Assembly (NCBI RefSeq): GCF_000472385.1
Contig: NZ_AWZU01000003.1
Span: 291,557-354,787, forward strand
DNA length: 63,231 bases
DNA from: Bradyrhizobium sp. ARR65
GTDB lineage: Bacteria > Pseudomonadota > Alphaproteobacteria > Rhizobiales > Xanthobacteraceae
Direction of reading: 5' to 3'
The first letter of the stretch is position 1. Every line of letters begins with the position of its first letter. Position numbers and translations under genes: made by a program. Shown here in pieces: positions 26,113 to 40,473 of this stretch. The notes beneath the pieces are model-generated. The model did not search any database and was not told the origin of the DNA. It saw only the letters and a program-made list of their open reading frames with translations.

Positions 26113-26862
26113 ATGTCATTTTACCGAGGCATGACCTGCGAGAACGTCACGATCAAAGGCGACAAGGGGACGCCGATTACCGCCTATATCGCAAAACCCT
26201 CCGGCGCCGGGCCGTTTCCGGGCGTGGTGTTGGTCCACCACATGCCAGGCTGGAGCGAGTTTTACATCGAGACGACACGGCGTTTCGCGCATCACGGCTA
26301 TCTCGCGATCTGCGCCAACCTCTATGAACGCGCGGGCGAGGGCAATCCAGACGACGTCGCCGCCAAGGTCCGTGCCGAGGGCGGCATTGCCGACGCCCAG
26401 ATGCTCGGTGACACCGAGGCGGCCGTGAAGTGGATGCGCGCGCAAGCAAACCACAACGGCAAGGTCGGCCTGTTCGGGTCCTGCTCCGGCGGCCGCCACG
26501 CCTTCATCTATGCGTGCCAACGGAAGGACGTCGACGCCTGCGCCGAGCTGTGGGGCGGCCGCGTGGTGATGGGCAAGGACGAGCTCAACGACAAGACGCC
26601 GGTCGCGCCGATCGACATGACCAAGGACCTCTGCTGTCCGCTGATCGGCATTTTCGGCAACGACGACCGCGCACCGAGCCCGGAGCAGGTGAACCAGCAC
26701 GAGGCCGAGCTGAAGAAGCACGGCAAGAGTTACGAGTTCTATCGCTACGACGGCGCCGGTCACGGCTTCTTCTATTGGCACCGGCCGCTCTACCGGCCCG
26801 AGCAATGCATGGATGCCTGGAGCAAGGTGTTCACCTTCTTCGGCAAGCATCTGGCTAAGTAG
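26113..26862 (+). CDS. Dienelactone hydrolase family protein
   Basis: A 249-residue alpha/beta hydrolase with the Cys-nucleophile elbow GLFGSCSGGRH, the acid Asp in GIFGNDDRAPSP and the His in GAGHGFF, the triad of dienelactone hydrolases. The N-terminal segment PGVVLVHHMPGWSEFY fits the family. DLH enzymes open dienelactones in chlorocatechol breakdown, but many homologues act on other lactones or esters; no catabolic cluster is present here. The DUF6295 gene begins 11 bp downstream. Confidence 0.9.
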   Translation: MSFYRGMTCENVTIKGDKGTPITAYIAKPSGAGPFPGVVLVHHMPGWSEFYIETTRRFAHHGYLAICANLYERAGEGNPDDVAAKVRAEGGIADAQMLGDTEAAVKWMRAQANHNGKVGLFGSCSGGRHAFIYACQRKDVDACAELWGGRVVMGKDELNDKTPVAPIDMTKDLCCPLIGIFGNDDRAPSPEQVNQHEAELKKHGKSYEFYRYDGAGHGFFYWHRPLYRPEQCMDAWSKVFTFFGKHLAK

Positions 26863-26873
26863 GAGACGAAAAG

Positions 26874-27179
26874 ATGTGCACATCCATCATCGAGATCGCG
26901 CGTGCGGAGGGCATGGCCAAGCGCGGCGACGAATGGTTCCCCCTCACGCACAGCGTGGTCGCCTACGACCACGCCCGCCACGCGGTAGCCGGCGACGTGA
27001 TCACGCTGGACTTCATCAACACGAGCCTGGAGCCCGGCGCGCGCGCCGGCATCGAGCTGACGCTGGAGAGCGCGAAGGAGCTGCGCGCCGCGCTGGACCG
27101 GGCGATCGCGGCCGCCGAATTCGAGGAGGCGGAGGTGCGGGGGAAGGGGGCAGTGAGGGGGATCGTGCGGGCGGCGTGA
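26874..27179 (+). CDS. DUF6295 family protein
   Basis: A 101-residue protein starting MCTSIIEIARAEGMAKRGD, with WFPLTHSVVAYDHA and VITLDFINTSLEPGARAGIE, recognisable as the DUF6295 type. It has no signal peptide or membrane helix. The 11-bp spacing behind the dienelactone hydrolase suggests one operon. Function is unknown. A repeat region follows it directly. Confidence 0.75.
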   Translation: MCTSIIEIARAEGMAKRGDEWFPLTHSVVAYDHARHAVAGDVITLDFINTSLEPGARAGIELTLESAKELRAALDRAIAAAEFEEAEVRGKGAVRGIVRAA

Positions 27180-27187
27180 CGAAATTG

Positions 27188-27370
27188 TAGGCTGGGTTGA
27201 GCGCAACGAACCCACCGCCTTTTGGTCGGCGACGCGACGGGTTTCGCTACGCTCTACCCACCCTATGGGCTCATTCGAAGCTCCGTAGCCCGCATGCGCG
27301 CAGCGAAATGCGGGAGTGGAAGTTGGCTTCGATCAGCCAACCTCATGTCGCTTCGCTCGTCCGGGCTACG
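27188..27370. repeat. Two adjacent interspersed inverted repeats
   Basis: The first (27188-27265) has arms around GGTTGAGCGCAACGAACCCA and the complement of GGGTAGAGCGTAGCGAAACC; the second (27284-27370) is bounded by CGTAGCCCG and CGGGCTACG. Both types (gtagggtgggt... and gtagcccg...gcgcagcgaaatgcggg) are recurrent intergenic elements in Bradyrhizobium-like genomes. They lie between the DUF6295 gene and a convergent membrane-protein gene and could serve as terminators. Confidence 0.7.
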
Positions 27371-27378
27371 CTTGCTGT

Positions 27379-27708
27379 TCAGGGGGATCGATTCCTCACC
27401 CGAAGAATTCCCGCCCGAGATTGAGCGCCCAGCCAGTGGGCCAGAACGAAGGCGATGAGCAATTCGATCCCGAAGAGAGCAGTGGCTTCTATCCGTAGCA
27501 AGAGTAGCGAATACACATCTTGGTATTTGAGGTCGTCGGAAAACGCGACTGCGCCAAGACAGATGAATCCGCCGGTCAAGACGGCCGTCATTAGGAATGG
27601 CGCGCGCCTTGAGAACCCTAAAAGGCCCGAGATGAAGGGTATTGTTGCTGCGACGCCAAGATAGAAAAGAAAAGTCGCCATCATCATTGGCGCACCGAAT
27701 GCAACCAC
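27379..27708 (-). CDS. Small inner-membrane protein
   Basis: A 109-residue hydrophobic protein with three likely membrane helices (MATFLFYLGVAATIPFISGL, FLMTAVLTGGFICLGAVAF and ALFGIELLIAFVLAHWL). No family is recognised. The start may be the ATG at 27708 or the Met run seven to nine codons later. It follows the convergent repeat region and reads toward it; uvrA is upstream on the same strand's far side, ending 46 bp away. Confidence 0.55.
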   Translation of the reverse strand: MVAFGAPMMMATFLFYLGVAATIPFISGLLGFSRRAPFLMTAVLTGGFICLGAVAFSDDLKYQDVYSLLLLRIEATALFGIELLIAFVLAHWLGAQSRAGILRVRNRSP

Positions 27709-27754
27709 GCGGGCCTCCCATTCTTTTCATTTCTGTACCTCGGGGACTCGAACG

Positions 27755-30727
<2,973 letters not shown>

Positions 30728-30814
30728 GGTGGCAATTCCAGGCGCGTGAGCCGCGCAGGTTCAAGGCGCGCCTCGCTGCGTGAGCCGAGATCTGACGCCG
30801 ATGGGTGAAGCTCG

Positions 30815-30829
30815 GAACATAGGAAGAAC
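30815..30829 (-). promoter_or_regulatory. LexA box of uvrA
   Basis: On the minus strand the sequence is GTTC-TTCCTAT-GTTC, an exact match to the alphaproteobacterial SOS operator GTTC-N7-GTTC. It lies upstream of uvrA, a classical SOS gene. A second copy precedes ssb at 33043. Confidence 0.85.
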
Positions 30830-30926
30830 GACAAGGGATTTCCAGTGCCGTGTGCAGACCATCACCGGTTTCCACCTTTCCGTAAAGAGCAATGGCGGCA
30901 GTCGGCAGCAGGAACGCGCGCAAACA

Positions 30927-30953
30927 AAAAGGCCGGCGCGAGGCCGGCCTTTT
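30927..30953 (-). terminator. Intrinsic terminator of the first outer-membrane protein gene
   Basis: A perfect stem AAAAGGCCGGC / GCCGGCCTTTT with a 5-nt loop lies 24 bp after the stop of the gene at 30977. Read on the minus strand it ends in a run of T. The stem sequence is identical to that of the terminator at 31934. Confidence 0.85.
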
Positions 30954-30976
30954 CAAGTACGCGAGGCTTGGGCGTA

Positions 30977-31735
30977 TCAATAGCGAGCAACCACCGGGCC
31001 GCCGAAGGTGTAGTTCACGCGAACGGTGCCCATGTCGACATCCTGCTTGATGCTGTCGATGCGGCTGTTTGCAAACGCAGTTGCCGGAAATGCGATGTTG
31101 CTGCTGCCCATGAACAAGTGATCATATTCGACCGCAACCGACCAGCCAGGCGCAAAGCCGATTTCGACACCGGTTCCCACGGCACCACCCCAACGGGTTT
31201 CGCTGGCGGAGTCGAACACCACGCCCGTTCCGGTGAAGGTGCCGGTGTATTTGTTGTTGGTCACGGCTGCGCCGCCTTTTGCGTACCACAGCACGTTGTT
31301 CCAGGCGTAGCCGATCTGGCCGGTGAACATGCCGATCGCGTCGATTTTGGTGTTGTTCACGCCGAGACCGGCCAGCGCTGGCGCCAGGCTCACATTCGAC
31401 CCTTTGAGATCCGCCCAGTCACCCTGGGCTTCCAGGCCGAACACCCAGCTCGCGGCTTGCCAGCGATAACCGATCTGGCCGCCGACGAGGCCGCCGGTGG
31501 CGTCATGGCAGCCCTCGCGCGTCGTCGCAATCGCGGTGCCCGCGACGTTGGTCAGATCCCAGCAATTGTGGCTCGAAGCGCCACCGCCGTTGATGCCGAT
31601 GTAGAAGCCGCCCCAGTTGTAGACGGGCGCAAGGACGGGCGCCTTGGTGTAGGGACGCGCAGCCAAATCCGCTGCAACAGCCGGGGCAACCCCCATGGCC
31701 GCCAAACTCACGCCGACCAGCAAAGCCTTTTTCAT
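30977..31735 (-). CDS. Outer-membrane beta-barrel protein (Omp25/31-like)
   Basis: A 252-residue porin-like protein. It has a signal peptide ending AVAADLAARPYTKAP, the start of the mature chain typical of rhizobial Omp25/Omp31-like barrels, then NWGGFYIGINGGGASS, VGGQIGYRWQ, GQIGYAWNNVLWYAKGGAAV and the terminal strand VRVNYTFGGPVVARY ending in an aromatic residue, as barrels do. ATG at 31735 follows GGAGAA at a good distance; an in-frame ATG four codons earlier is less likely. It is one of two tandem paralogues. Confidence 0.92.
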   Translation of the reverse strand: MKKALLVGVSLAAMGVAPAVAADLAARPYTKAPVLAPVYNWGGFYIGINGGGASSHNCWDLTNVAGTAIATTREGCHDATGGLVGGQIGYRWQAASWVFGLEAQGDWADLKGSNVSLAPALAGLGVNNTKIDAIGMFTGQIGYAWNNVLWYAKGGAAVTNNKYTGTFTGTGVVFDSASETRWGGAVGTGVEIGFAPGWSVAVEYDHLFMGSSNIAFPATAFANSRIDSIKQDVDMGTVRVNYTFGGPVVARY

Positions 31736-31933
31736 TTTCTTCTCCAATCCATTTTCTTAAGGCCACCGGCCGCAACCAGCAGCGGAATCAATTGAACCGC
31801 GGCAAGCTATAGCGAAGCGCATTGCAAAATGCCGTCACCAAAAAAACACACATGTTTCACAAATGCACAGTGGTTAAGCGCTGGTTGATGAGAATCCGGG
31901 CTGGCTCGATCGGGATGTTGCGGACAGGCAACA

Positions 31934-31960
31934 AAAAGGCCGGCATAAAGCCGGCCTTTT
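31934..31960 (-). terminator. Intrinsic terminator of the second outer-membrane protein gene
   Basis: A perfect stem AAAAGGCCGGC / GCCGGCCTTTT with loop ATAAA lies 31 bp after the stop of the gene at 31992; the minus strand ends in a T-run. The stem is identical to the one at 30927, which suggests the gene and its terminator were duplicated together. Confidence 0.85.
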
Positions 31961-31991
31961 CAGAACAACTTAGTCGAGCTGTCCGCGAGGA

Positions 31992-32762
31992 TCAGTACTT
32001 CCCGACGAGGGGACCGCCCCAGCGGTAGTTCACCCGGACGGTTGCCATGTCGACGTCCTGCTTGATGCTATCGGTGCGCGAGAACGCGCCGGCAGGAGTG
32101 GTGAGCGTAAAGGTCTGGCGGCCCATGAACAGATGGTCGTATTCGACGCCCACCGACCAGTTCGGTGCGAAGCCGACTTCAACGCCGGTTCCGATCGCAC
32201 CGCCCCAGCGGGCCTCGTCCGCCCGGTCGAACACCGTGCCGGTCGCGGTCAGGATGCCCTGGTATTTATTGTGGGTCACGGCGGCGCCGCCCTTCACGTA
32301 CCAGAGCACATTGTTCCAGGCATAGCCGACCTGGCCGGTGATCAAACCGACCGCATCGATCTTGGTCTGGTTCGTGGCGGCAAACCCGAAGATCGGCGAG
32401 GCAACGCTGACGTTCGATCCCTTGAAATCGGCCCAGTCACCTTGGCCCTCGACGCCGAATACCCAGTTGGCCGCCTGCCAGCGATAGCCGATCTGGCCAC
32501 CGACCATGCCGCCGCTGGCGTCGTGGCAGCCTTCCGAAACGGTCGGAACAGTCGCGCCTGCGGGGGTCGCGGTGTTGGTCCAGCAATTGTGGCTCCAGCC
32601 ACCACCACCGTTGATGCCGATGTAGAAGCCGCTCCAGTCATAGATCGCGGCCACCATCGGGGGAGCCTTGGTGTAAGGCCGTGCAGCGAGATCGGCTGCG
32701 CTCGCCGGAGCCGCAGCGCTCAATGCGATCAGCCCGACCGCCCCCAACAAAACCCTTCTCAT
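31992..32762 (-). CDS. Outer-membrane beta-barrel protein (Omp25/31-like), paralogue
   Basis: A 256-residue paralogue of the gene at 30977, with the same signal-peptide junction (ASAADLAARPYTKAPP) and the same barrel segments (DWSGFYIGINGGGGWSHNCW, VGGQIGYRWQAANWVFGVEG, GYAWNNVLWYVKGGAAVTHN, terminal VNYRWGGPLVGKY). Two Cys in the first loops (HNCW and EGCHD) are shared by both copies and may form a disulfide. Own terminator downstream; upstream is the ssb control region. Confidence 0.92.
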   Translation of the reverse strand: MRRVLLGAVGLIALSAAAPASAADLAARPYTKAPPMVAAIYDWSGFYIGINGGGGWSHNCWTNTATPAGATVPTVSEGCHDASGGMVGGQIGYRWQAANWVFGVEGQGDWADFKGSNVSVASPIFGFAATNQTKIDAVGLITGQVGYAWNNVLWYVKGGAAVTHNKYQGILTATGTVFDRADEARWGGAIGTGVEVGFAPNWSVGVEYDHLFMGRQTFTLTTPAGAFSRTDSIKQDVDMATVRVNYRWGGPLVGKY

Positions 32763-33042
32763 CGTACCGTACCCCGGCCCTTACGCTCCGTTGGTCCCCA
32801 GAAGCGCCCTCAAATATCAGTCGCGACCGCCCATGCGATCCAATCTTGGCCGGTATATACCTCTGTTCAGCCGAAAATGCCGTCTCTCAAATGCAACACT
32901 CGCCGCAGAAGTGGCGGTGGCTAAGTTAATGGATGTCCATGGTTTTTCGGTGGTGCACGGGACGCCGGTGATGACGGCTGGCCGGCTGGGCAAGGCACCT
33001 CCGGAAGGCGCGCGGCAGTCACCATTTAGGGCGCTGTTCTCG
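32763..33042. other. Region between the outer-membrane protein genes and ssb
   Basis: No gene is recognised in this stretch of about 280 bp (432 bp to the ssb start). It should hold the promoter of the outer-membrane protein gene on the minus strand; the ssb LexA box lies at its right edge. Confidence 0.4.
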
Positions 33043-33057
33043 GAACAAAACTGGAAC
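33043..33057 (+). promoter_or_regulatory. LexA box of ssb
   Basis: GAAC-AAAACTG-GAAC is an exact match to the alphaproteobacterial LexA operator (GTTC-N7-GTTC on the other strand). Its right half overlaps a possible -35 (TGGAAC, 33052-33057) placed 17 bp before a -10-like TATATG (33075-33080), so LexA binding would block this promoter. ssb begins at 33195. Confidence 0.85.
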
Positions 33058-33194
33058 ATCGCCTTTGGCGGTGCTATATGTGGGGATAAATTCAGGAATG
33101 GCCGGGCTAAAGCGCGCCGCGAGCGTATAGGGTCGGCGGTTTAGGGCAGGCCGGTGCCAGCCGAGCCTTCCGATTTTCAGCGTGGAGAGTGGCG

Positions 33195-33686
33195 ATGGCG
33201 GGAAGCGTGAACAAGGTGATCCTGGTCGGAAATCTTGGCAAGGATCCGGAGATTCGGCGGACCCAGGACGGCCGGCCGATCGCCAATTTGAGCGTGGCGA
33301 CCTCGGAGACCTGGCGCGACCGGGCGACCGGCGAGCGCAAGGAAAAAACCGAGTGGCACCGGGTGGTGATCTTCAACGAAGGCCTCGCCAAGGTTGCCGA
33401 GCAATATCTGAAGAAAGGCGCCAAGGTTTACGTCGAGGGGCAACTGCAGACGCGCAAATGGACCGACCAGAGCGGCGCCGAGAAATACACCACCGAAGTG
33501 GTGCTGCAGGGCTTCAACTCCAACCTGACCATGCTTGATGGTCGGGGCGGCGGCGGAAGTTTTGGCGCTGACGATACGGGTGGCGATTTCGGTGCGATCG
33601 GACCGTCGTCCTCTGGTCCGGCGCCGCGTCGCGCCGTGCCGGCCGGCGCCCGCAACAGCGACATGGATGACGACATCCCGTTCTGA
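33195..33686 (+). CDS. ssb: Single-stranded DNA-binding protein
   Basis: Coats single-stranded DNA and recruits repair and replication proteins. The 163-residue product has the OB fold ([56 protein letters not shown]), a Gly/Ser/Pro-rich linker and the acidic tip DMDDDIPF that contacts partner proteins. The ATG at 33195 is chosen over GTG at 33189 because GGAGAG lies 5 nt before it. A LexA box lies about 140 bp upstream. Confidence 0.96.
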   Translation: MAGSVNKVILVGNLGKDPEIRRTQDGRPIANLSVATSETWRDRATGERKEKTEWHRVVIFNEGLAKVAEQYLKKGAKVYVEGQLQTRKWTDQSGAEKYTTEVVLQGFNSNLTMLDGRGGGGSFGADDTGGDFGAIGPSSSGPAPRRAVPAGARNSDMDDDIPF

Positions 33687-33704
33687 GCGCCGCATGAGGC
33701 TTGA

Positions 33705-34103
33705 TTGAGTCTTGCGCCACTGCTCGAGGCTGCGCCTGCGATCCCGCTTCACGCGTCGGCGGCGATGGCGGCCTTCGTGCTCGGCGCGGTGCAGCTTGCG
33801 GCGCCCAAGGGCACGTTGCCGCATCGGACCTTAGGATGGACCTGGGTCGCGCTGATGGCGATCGTTGCGATCAGCTCGTTCTGGATTCACCAGCTTCGCT
33901 TGCTCGGGCCCTTCAGCCCGATCCACTTGCTCTCGATCTTTACGCTCGGCGTGCTTCCGTTCGCGGTCTGGAAGGCCCGCCGTCATGAGGTCGGGGCACA
34001 TCGCAGGTCGATGATCATGCTGTTTTCGGGGGCGCTGGTCGTCGCCGGCCTGTTCACGCTTCTGCCGGGGCGGATCATGCATCAGGTGGTCTTCGGCCCC
34101 TGA
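33705..34103 (+). CDS. DUF2306 family membrane protein
   Basis: A 132-residue protein with four membrane helices. Family features are the conserved His residues at helix ends: IPLHASAAMAAFVLGAVQL, PHRTLGWTWVALMA, FSPIHLLSIFTLGVLPF and VGAHRRSMIMLFSGALVVAG. The start is probably TTG at 33705, with GAGG 6 nt upstream; no ATG or GTG is suitably placed. It follows ssb after 18 bp, so it may share the SOS-controlled transcript. Function unknown. Confidence 0.8.
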   Translation: MSLAPLLEAAPAIPLHASAAMAAFVLGAVQLAAPKGTLPHRTLGWTWVALMAIVAISSFWIHQLRLLGPFSPIHLLSIFTLGVLPFAVWKARRHEVGAHRRSMIMLFSGALVVAGLFTLLPGRIMHQVVFGP

Positions 34104-34274
34104 AACGAGGCGCTGGGAAAAGCCCGGCTGCGGGTCGCCGATGAGGGGGCTTGATCGCCCCGTAAGTTACTGGAAAAACGAAGAGAAAAACGATCCTCTC
34201 GGGTCGGTTGGGGGTGGTGAAAACCGCCCCCATGCGCTATATGATTCTTAGCTAAAGACTGACCGGATTTCCCC

Positions 34275-37022
<2,748 letters not shown>

Positions 37023-37136
37023 GGGCTCGCCCCTTCTTCCCGGCAAATTGCGCCCTTTGTGCCGTCAGCCTTTCGCAGGACCCAGCCGCTCAGATATGCG
37101 CGCAATTTCGAGCGGTGTTGGCTGACGGCTCTATCC

Positions 37137-37172
37137 CCTCATCCTGAGAGCCAAGCGTCTCGAAGGATGAGG
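37137..37172. repeat. Interspersed inverted repeat (CCTCATCCT family)
   Basis: CCTCATCCT (37137-37145) pairs perfectly with AGGATGAGG (37164-37172) across an 18-nt spacer; related sequence continues to the ctcaccatgagg block near 37250. The same family appears, cut by the window edge, at the first bases of the window. It sits between gyrA and the convergent methyltransferase gene. Confidence 0.65.
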
Positions 37173-37256
37173 CCGGCAATCGGGGCCTCATGGTCCTCCC
37201 GGCGATACGCAGCATCGTCCGGAGCCGGCGCATTCGCGCCTCCTCACCATGAGGAT

Positions 37257-38180
37257 TTACGGACGCGGTAACACCAGGCTTCGCAGCCACAACGAGCCGC
37301 CGGTATCTGCCAACATGCGCGGCGCATCACGTTCGATCAGATCTCTCGCACACTTCGCGAAATGATCGTTGAAGAACAGAATTTCGAACATCGGATTGTT
37401 CATCAACAACGCACGAACGGCGTAGATTTCATTCCACGAATAGTTGCGATCGATCACCCATTCGCGCGGATACTCGAACGGATAGAAGATGTCGTGAATA
37501 TGAATGATCACGCCTGGGCGCAGGCGCGGCAGCACATCGAACAGCTCGAACGCGACGTCCGATCCAGTCTTCAGGATATGTGTTGAATCGATAAACAAGA
37601 TGTCGTTGGCCTGAAGCTGGTCGAAGGTTGCCAGCTCCATGTCCTGCACGGCCTTGGGGATGATGATGGTGTGCCCGGCGGGGGTGTGGGCATTGAGCAG
37701 GCTGTGGAGCAATTCCGGGTGCGGTTCTATGAAGGTGCAGCGCGTCTGCCGATCCAGGTTGCGCTCGATGGTATCCACCATGCAGGCGGAAGAAAAGCCG
37801 GAGCCGATTTCGATCACGCGGCGGGGCCGGAAGTGGCGCAGCATGCAGTAAAGCACGATGGCGTCGCCAACACCGAAGTGTCGGTTCTGGCAATAATAGC
37901 GGAAGTCGCGCTTGTGGTCGGGGAAGGGGAAATCCTGCAGATATTGCCGCCAGCTCGCCCACAGCTCGCGCTGGGCCTGTTCGCGCAGGTCAATGCCGGG
38001 GATCGTCTGGGGGGCTGATCGCGCGGGATCGTGATAGTGACGCGCCAGATCGGCGGGGTCGCAGATCGGCGAGTAGAAATGACCCGGCCGAAACGCCAGT
38101 GGGGCACCAAAAGCGAAGCGCAGATTGAGCAGCGGCGCAGGAATGACGGCCCTTAGTTGCTCGCGCAGCCATTTGCTCAT
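37257..38180 (-). CDS. Class I SAM-dependent methyltransferase
   Basis: A 307-residue protein with the SAM-binding motif I RVIEIGSGFSSACMVDTIE, an acidic motif post-I (CTFIEPHPELL) and NDILFIDSTHILKTGSDVAFE followed by IIHIHDIFYPFEYPREW, the pattern of Methyltransf_24-type enzymes often found in glycan or small-molecule pathways. The N-terminal 90 residues, including KRDFRYYCQNRHFGVGDAIV, are an extra helical region. Substrate unknown. It converges with gyrA and is separated from it by an interspersed repeat. Confidence 0.85.
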   Translation of the reverse strand: MSKWLREQLRAVIPAPLLNLRFAFGAPLAFRPGHFYSPICDPADLARHYHDPARSAPQTIPGIDLREQAQRELWASWRQYLQDFPFPDHKRDFRYYCQNRHFGVGDAIVLYCMLRHFRPRRVIEIGSGFSSACMVDTIERNLDRQTRCTFIEPHPELLHSLLNAHTPAGHTIIIPKAVQDMELATFDQLQANDILFIDSTHILKTGSDVAFELFDVLPRLRPGVIIHIHDIFYPFEYPREWVIDRNYSWNEIYAVRALLMNNPMFEILFFNDHFAKCARDLIERDAPRMLADTGGSLWLRSLVLPRP

Positions 38181-38358
38181 GGCTCGTTACTCGAATAGGT
38201 GATGATCCCTTCGACGTTCCGGCCGCTCCTCAGTCAGGCAAGTTCGGCTATTCTGTGTTGTTCTATGTTGGGAGATGGGCTCCCCCATGGGCGGCCTCAT
38301 CGCGCAAGCTAGCAAACGAGGCCTCAAGCAGAAAGTTGCATGTCGTAAGGGGTACAAT

Positions 38359-38616
38359 TTACGGCGTGCGGTCCGCGGAGACCAGGCGCGCTTGCCGAAC
38401 GGCCAGCTTGCTGCCGGCAGTGCGCAGGCAGGCGGCTTCGAAATTTGGCCAGGCCTGCTGGGAGCAATCCGGGCCGATCGGGCGGATATCGAGCCGGTCG
38501 CCCTTGGCCAGCGCCTGCGGGACGCTCGCTTCAACCTGCGGGGCAAAGCCGGGCAGAGCGGTGAGGGCAGCGGCAATGAAGGCAGCCGCCGCGACGGCGA
38601 AAAGAGCTTTGATCAT
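38359..38616 (-). CDS. Small secreted protein of unknown function
   Basis: An 85-residue product with a signal peptide (MIKALFAVAAAAFIAAALTA) and a short mature part with two Cys (GPDCSQQAWPNFEAACLRT) that could form a disulfide. ATG at 38616 directly precedes the signal sequence; the 54 residues before it in frame are not used. It is recognisable as a type of small secreted protein frequent in Bradyrhizobium, with no assigned function. Confidence 0.75.
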   Translation of the reverse strand: MIKALFAVAAAAFIAAALTALPGFAPQVEASVPQALAKGDRLDIRPIGPDCSQQAWPNFEAACLRTAGSKLAVRQARLVSADRTP

Positions 38617-38926
38617 TTGACGGTCCCCTGCCACGGGCCTTACTGGCCCGTCCATTTGGTTGGGCGGCTTCTTAACCGTGACCGGTTTCGAGATGCCTTC
38701 GCCAAAAGCGAAAAATGGTTTCATTCCGGGCTTGTTTTGTTTCGTGGGGCGGTTCTGGACGAAACAGTGCCGGCCCACGGGGAGAGGACCGTGCGGCCGG
38801 CCCGGCCGGTTCAGTGGCCGATAAAAAATCGGCCATTGGCGCCGTGAGAATGGGCTTTGGTCGGGGCGACGTCTCCATGGAACCCTGGTGGCTTGCCCGC
38901 ATTACGCGGGCGGGGTAGGAGGGGCC
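38617..38926. other. Intergenic region before coaD
   Basis: About 310 bp without a gene. It contains a perfect 8-bp hairpin (TGGCCGAT / ATCGGCCA, 38815-38835) with an AAAAA loop, which on the minus strand resembles a loop of U, and a GC-rich dyad at 38790-38810. It probably holds the promoters of the secreted protein (minus) and coaD (plus). Confidence 0.45.
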
Positions 38927-39424
38927 ATGCCGCGCATCGCCCTTTATCCAGGTTCCTTCGATCCCGTCACCAATGGCCATTTGGATGTGGTCCGCCACGC
39001 CGTCACGCTTTGTGACAAGCTGATCGTCGCCATCGGTGTGCACTCGGGCAAGAAGCCGCTGTTCTCCACCGATGAGCGGCTGAAGATGGTGAAGGATGTC
39101 TTTGCGCCGGTCGCGGCCGCGGCCGCCTGCGCCTTCGACTGCACCACCTACGACAATCTCACCGTCGCAGCGGCGCAACAGAACAATGCGACCATCATGA
39201 TCCGGGGCCTGCGCGACGGCACCGATCTCGATTACGAGATGCAGCTTGCCGGGATGAACGAAGCCATGGCGCCCGATGTGCATACGGTCTTCATTCCGGC
39301 GTCCGCGCCTGTCCGCCCGATCACCGCCACACTGGTCCGGCAGATCGCCGGCATGGGCGGCGACTTCTCCGCCTTCGTGCCACCGCTCGTCGCCGCCGCC
39401 CTCAAGGCAAAATTCGCCGGCTGA
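38927..39424 (+). CDS. coaD: Phosphopantetheine adenylyltransferase
   Basis: Fourth step of coenzyme A synthesis: adenylates 4'-phosphopantetheine to dephospho-CoA. The 165-residue product shows the nucleotidyltransferase signature [18 protein letters not shown] (with the T/HxGH element), the KPLFSTDER loop, [13 protein letters not shown] and a C-terminal SATLVRQI-like element ([15 protein letters not shown]). The ATG at 38927 is preceded by AGGAGGGG, an excellent ribosome site. The periplasmic cyclophilin gene follows after 48 bp. Confidence 0.96.
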   Translation: MPRIALYPGSFDPVTNGHLDVVRHAVTLCDKLIVAIGVHSGKKPLFSTDERLKMVKDVFAPVAAAAACAFDCTTYDNLTVAAAQQNNATIMIRGLRDGTDLDYEMQLAGMNEAMAPDVHTVFIPASAPVRPITATLVRQIAGMGGDFSAFVPPLVAAALKAKFAG

Positions 39425-39472
39425 CCGCATTCGCGCCGAAGCCAACATCCTGTCCAACGATCCGGAGTTTTC

Positions 39473-40036
39473 ATGATCCGAGTCCTCGCCGTCCTCTTCG
39501 CGCTCGTCTCGGTGGCGCCTACGCTTGCACAATCCCTGCCCACCGGCCTCGACAAGGCGAATGCGATCGTGATCGACACCACCAAGGGCCGCATCGTCGT
39601 CAAGCTGCGGCCGGACCTCGCGCCGAACCATGCCGAGCGCATCAAGCAGCTCGCGCGCGACGGCTTCTACAACAACGTGCCGTTCCACCGCGTGATGGAG
39701 GGCTTCATGGCGCAGACCGGAGATGGCCAGAACTTCAACGGCACCGGCGGATCGAAGTATCCGAACCTGAAGCAGGAATTCTCAAACGTTCACTTCAAGC
39801 GCGGCATCGTCGGCATGGCGCGGCGCGGCGACAGCGTCGATTCCGCCAATTCGCAGTTCTTCATCATGTTTGCGGATGCGCCGAGCCTCGACGGTCAATA
39901 CACCGTCATTGGTGAGGTTGTGCAGGGCATGGATGTCGTCGACAAGCTGAAGAAGGCCCCGCCCGGCTCGGCGAGTGGTACGGTCACCGATCCCGACAAG
40001 ATGGTGAAGGTGCAAGTCGCATCCGATATCAAGTGA
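39473..40036 (+). CDS. Peptidyl-prolyl isomerase (cyclophilin), periplasmic
   Basis: A 187-residue cyclophilin that catalyses cis-trans isomerisation of prolyl bonds. A signal peptide (MIRVLAVLFALVSVAPTLAQ) sends it to the periplasm. The catalytic core shows FYNNVPFHRVMEGFMAQTGD (with the active-site Arg), GMARRGDSVDSANSQFFIMF and YTVIGEVVQGMDVVDKL. Its stop codon overlaps the GTG of the next gene. It is the exported counterpart of the cytoplasmic cyclophilin at 40449. Confidence 0.94.
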   Translation: MIRVLAVLFALVSVAPTLAQSLPTGLDKANAIVIDTTKGRIVVKLRPDLAPNHAERIKQLARDGFYNNVPFHRVMEGFMAQTGDGQNFNGTGGSKYPNLKQEFSNVHFKRGIVGMARRGDSVDSANSQFFIMFADAPSLDGQYTVIGEVVQGMDVVDKLKKAPPGSASGTVTDPDKMVKVQVASDIK

Positions 40037-40473
40037 GCGGCGCCGGCCGACAGTTGCGCATCCTGATTGCCGCAGCGTCGGCGCTCGCCTTGTTCGCATC
40101 GTCGGCGCAAGCCGAGGAGGGACAGGTCAACACCATCAAGGATGCGCTCGCAAAACTCTATAGTTGTTGGAGACCGCCGCCACCGTCGCGCGCCAATCCG
40201 ATCGACATCACTGTGATCGTCAGCTTCAATCGCGCCGGCGAGATTTTGGGCCGTCCGCGGATTACCTATGAATCGCCCGGCGCGACCGACAATGACCGCC
40301 TCCAATACCGCATCGCTGTGATGGAGACGTTGCAACGGTGTACGCCGATGCCATTTACCGAGAGTATGGCGGGCGCCGTGGCCGGCCACCCGTTCTCGAT
40401 CCGGTTCCACAACGTTAGGCCCACCCCCAAACCGACAGAGAAACAAGCATGGCTGTTACCGAGAATACTTTGA
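40033..40473 (+). CDS. TolA/TonB-C-like secreted protein
   Basis: A 146-residue protein with a signal peptide (RILIAAASALALFASSAQAE) and a mature domain that resembles the C-terminal fold of TolA/TonB proteins: LYSCWRPPPPS, DITVIVSFNRAGEILGRPRI and a second Cys in METLQRCTPMPF. The start is GTG at 40033, overlapping the cyclophilin stop (GTGA), and the last 25 bp overlap the next cyclophilin gene, so all three are translationally linked. It lacks a membrane anchor, so it is not an energy transducer; function unknown. Confidence 0.75.
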   Translation: MSGAGRQLRILIAAASALALFASSAQAEEGQVNTIKDALAKLYSCWRPPPPSRANPIDITVIVSFNRAGEILGRPRITYESPGATDNDRLQYRIAVMETLQRCTPMPFTESMAGAVAGHPFSIRFHNVRPTPKPTEKQAWLLPRIL

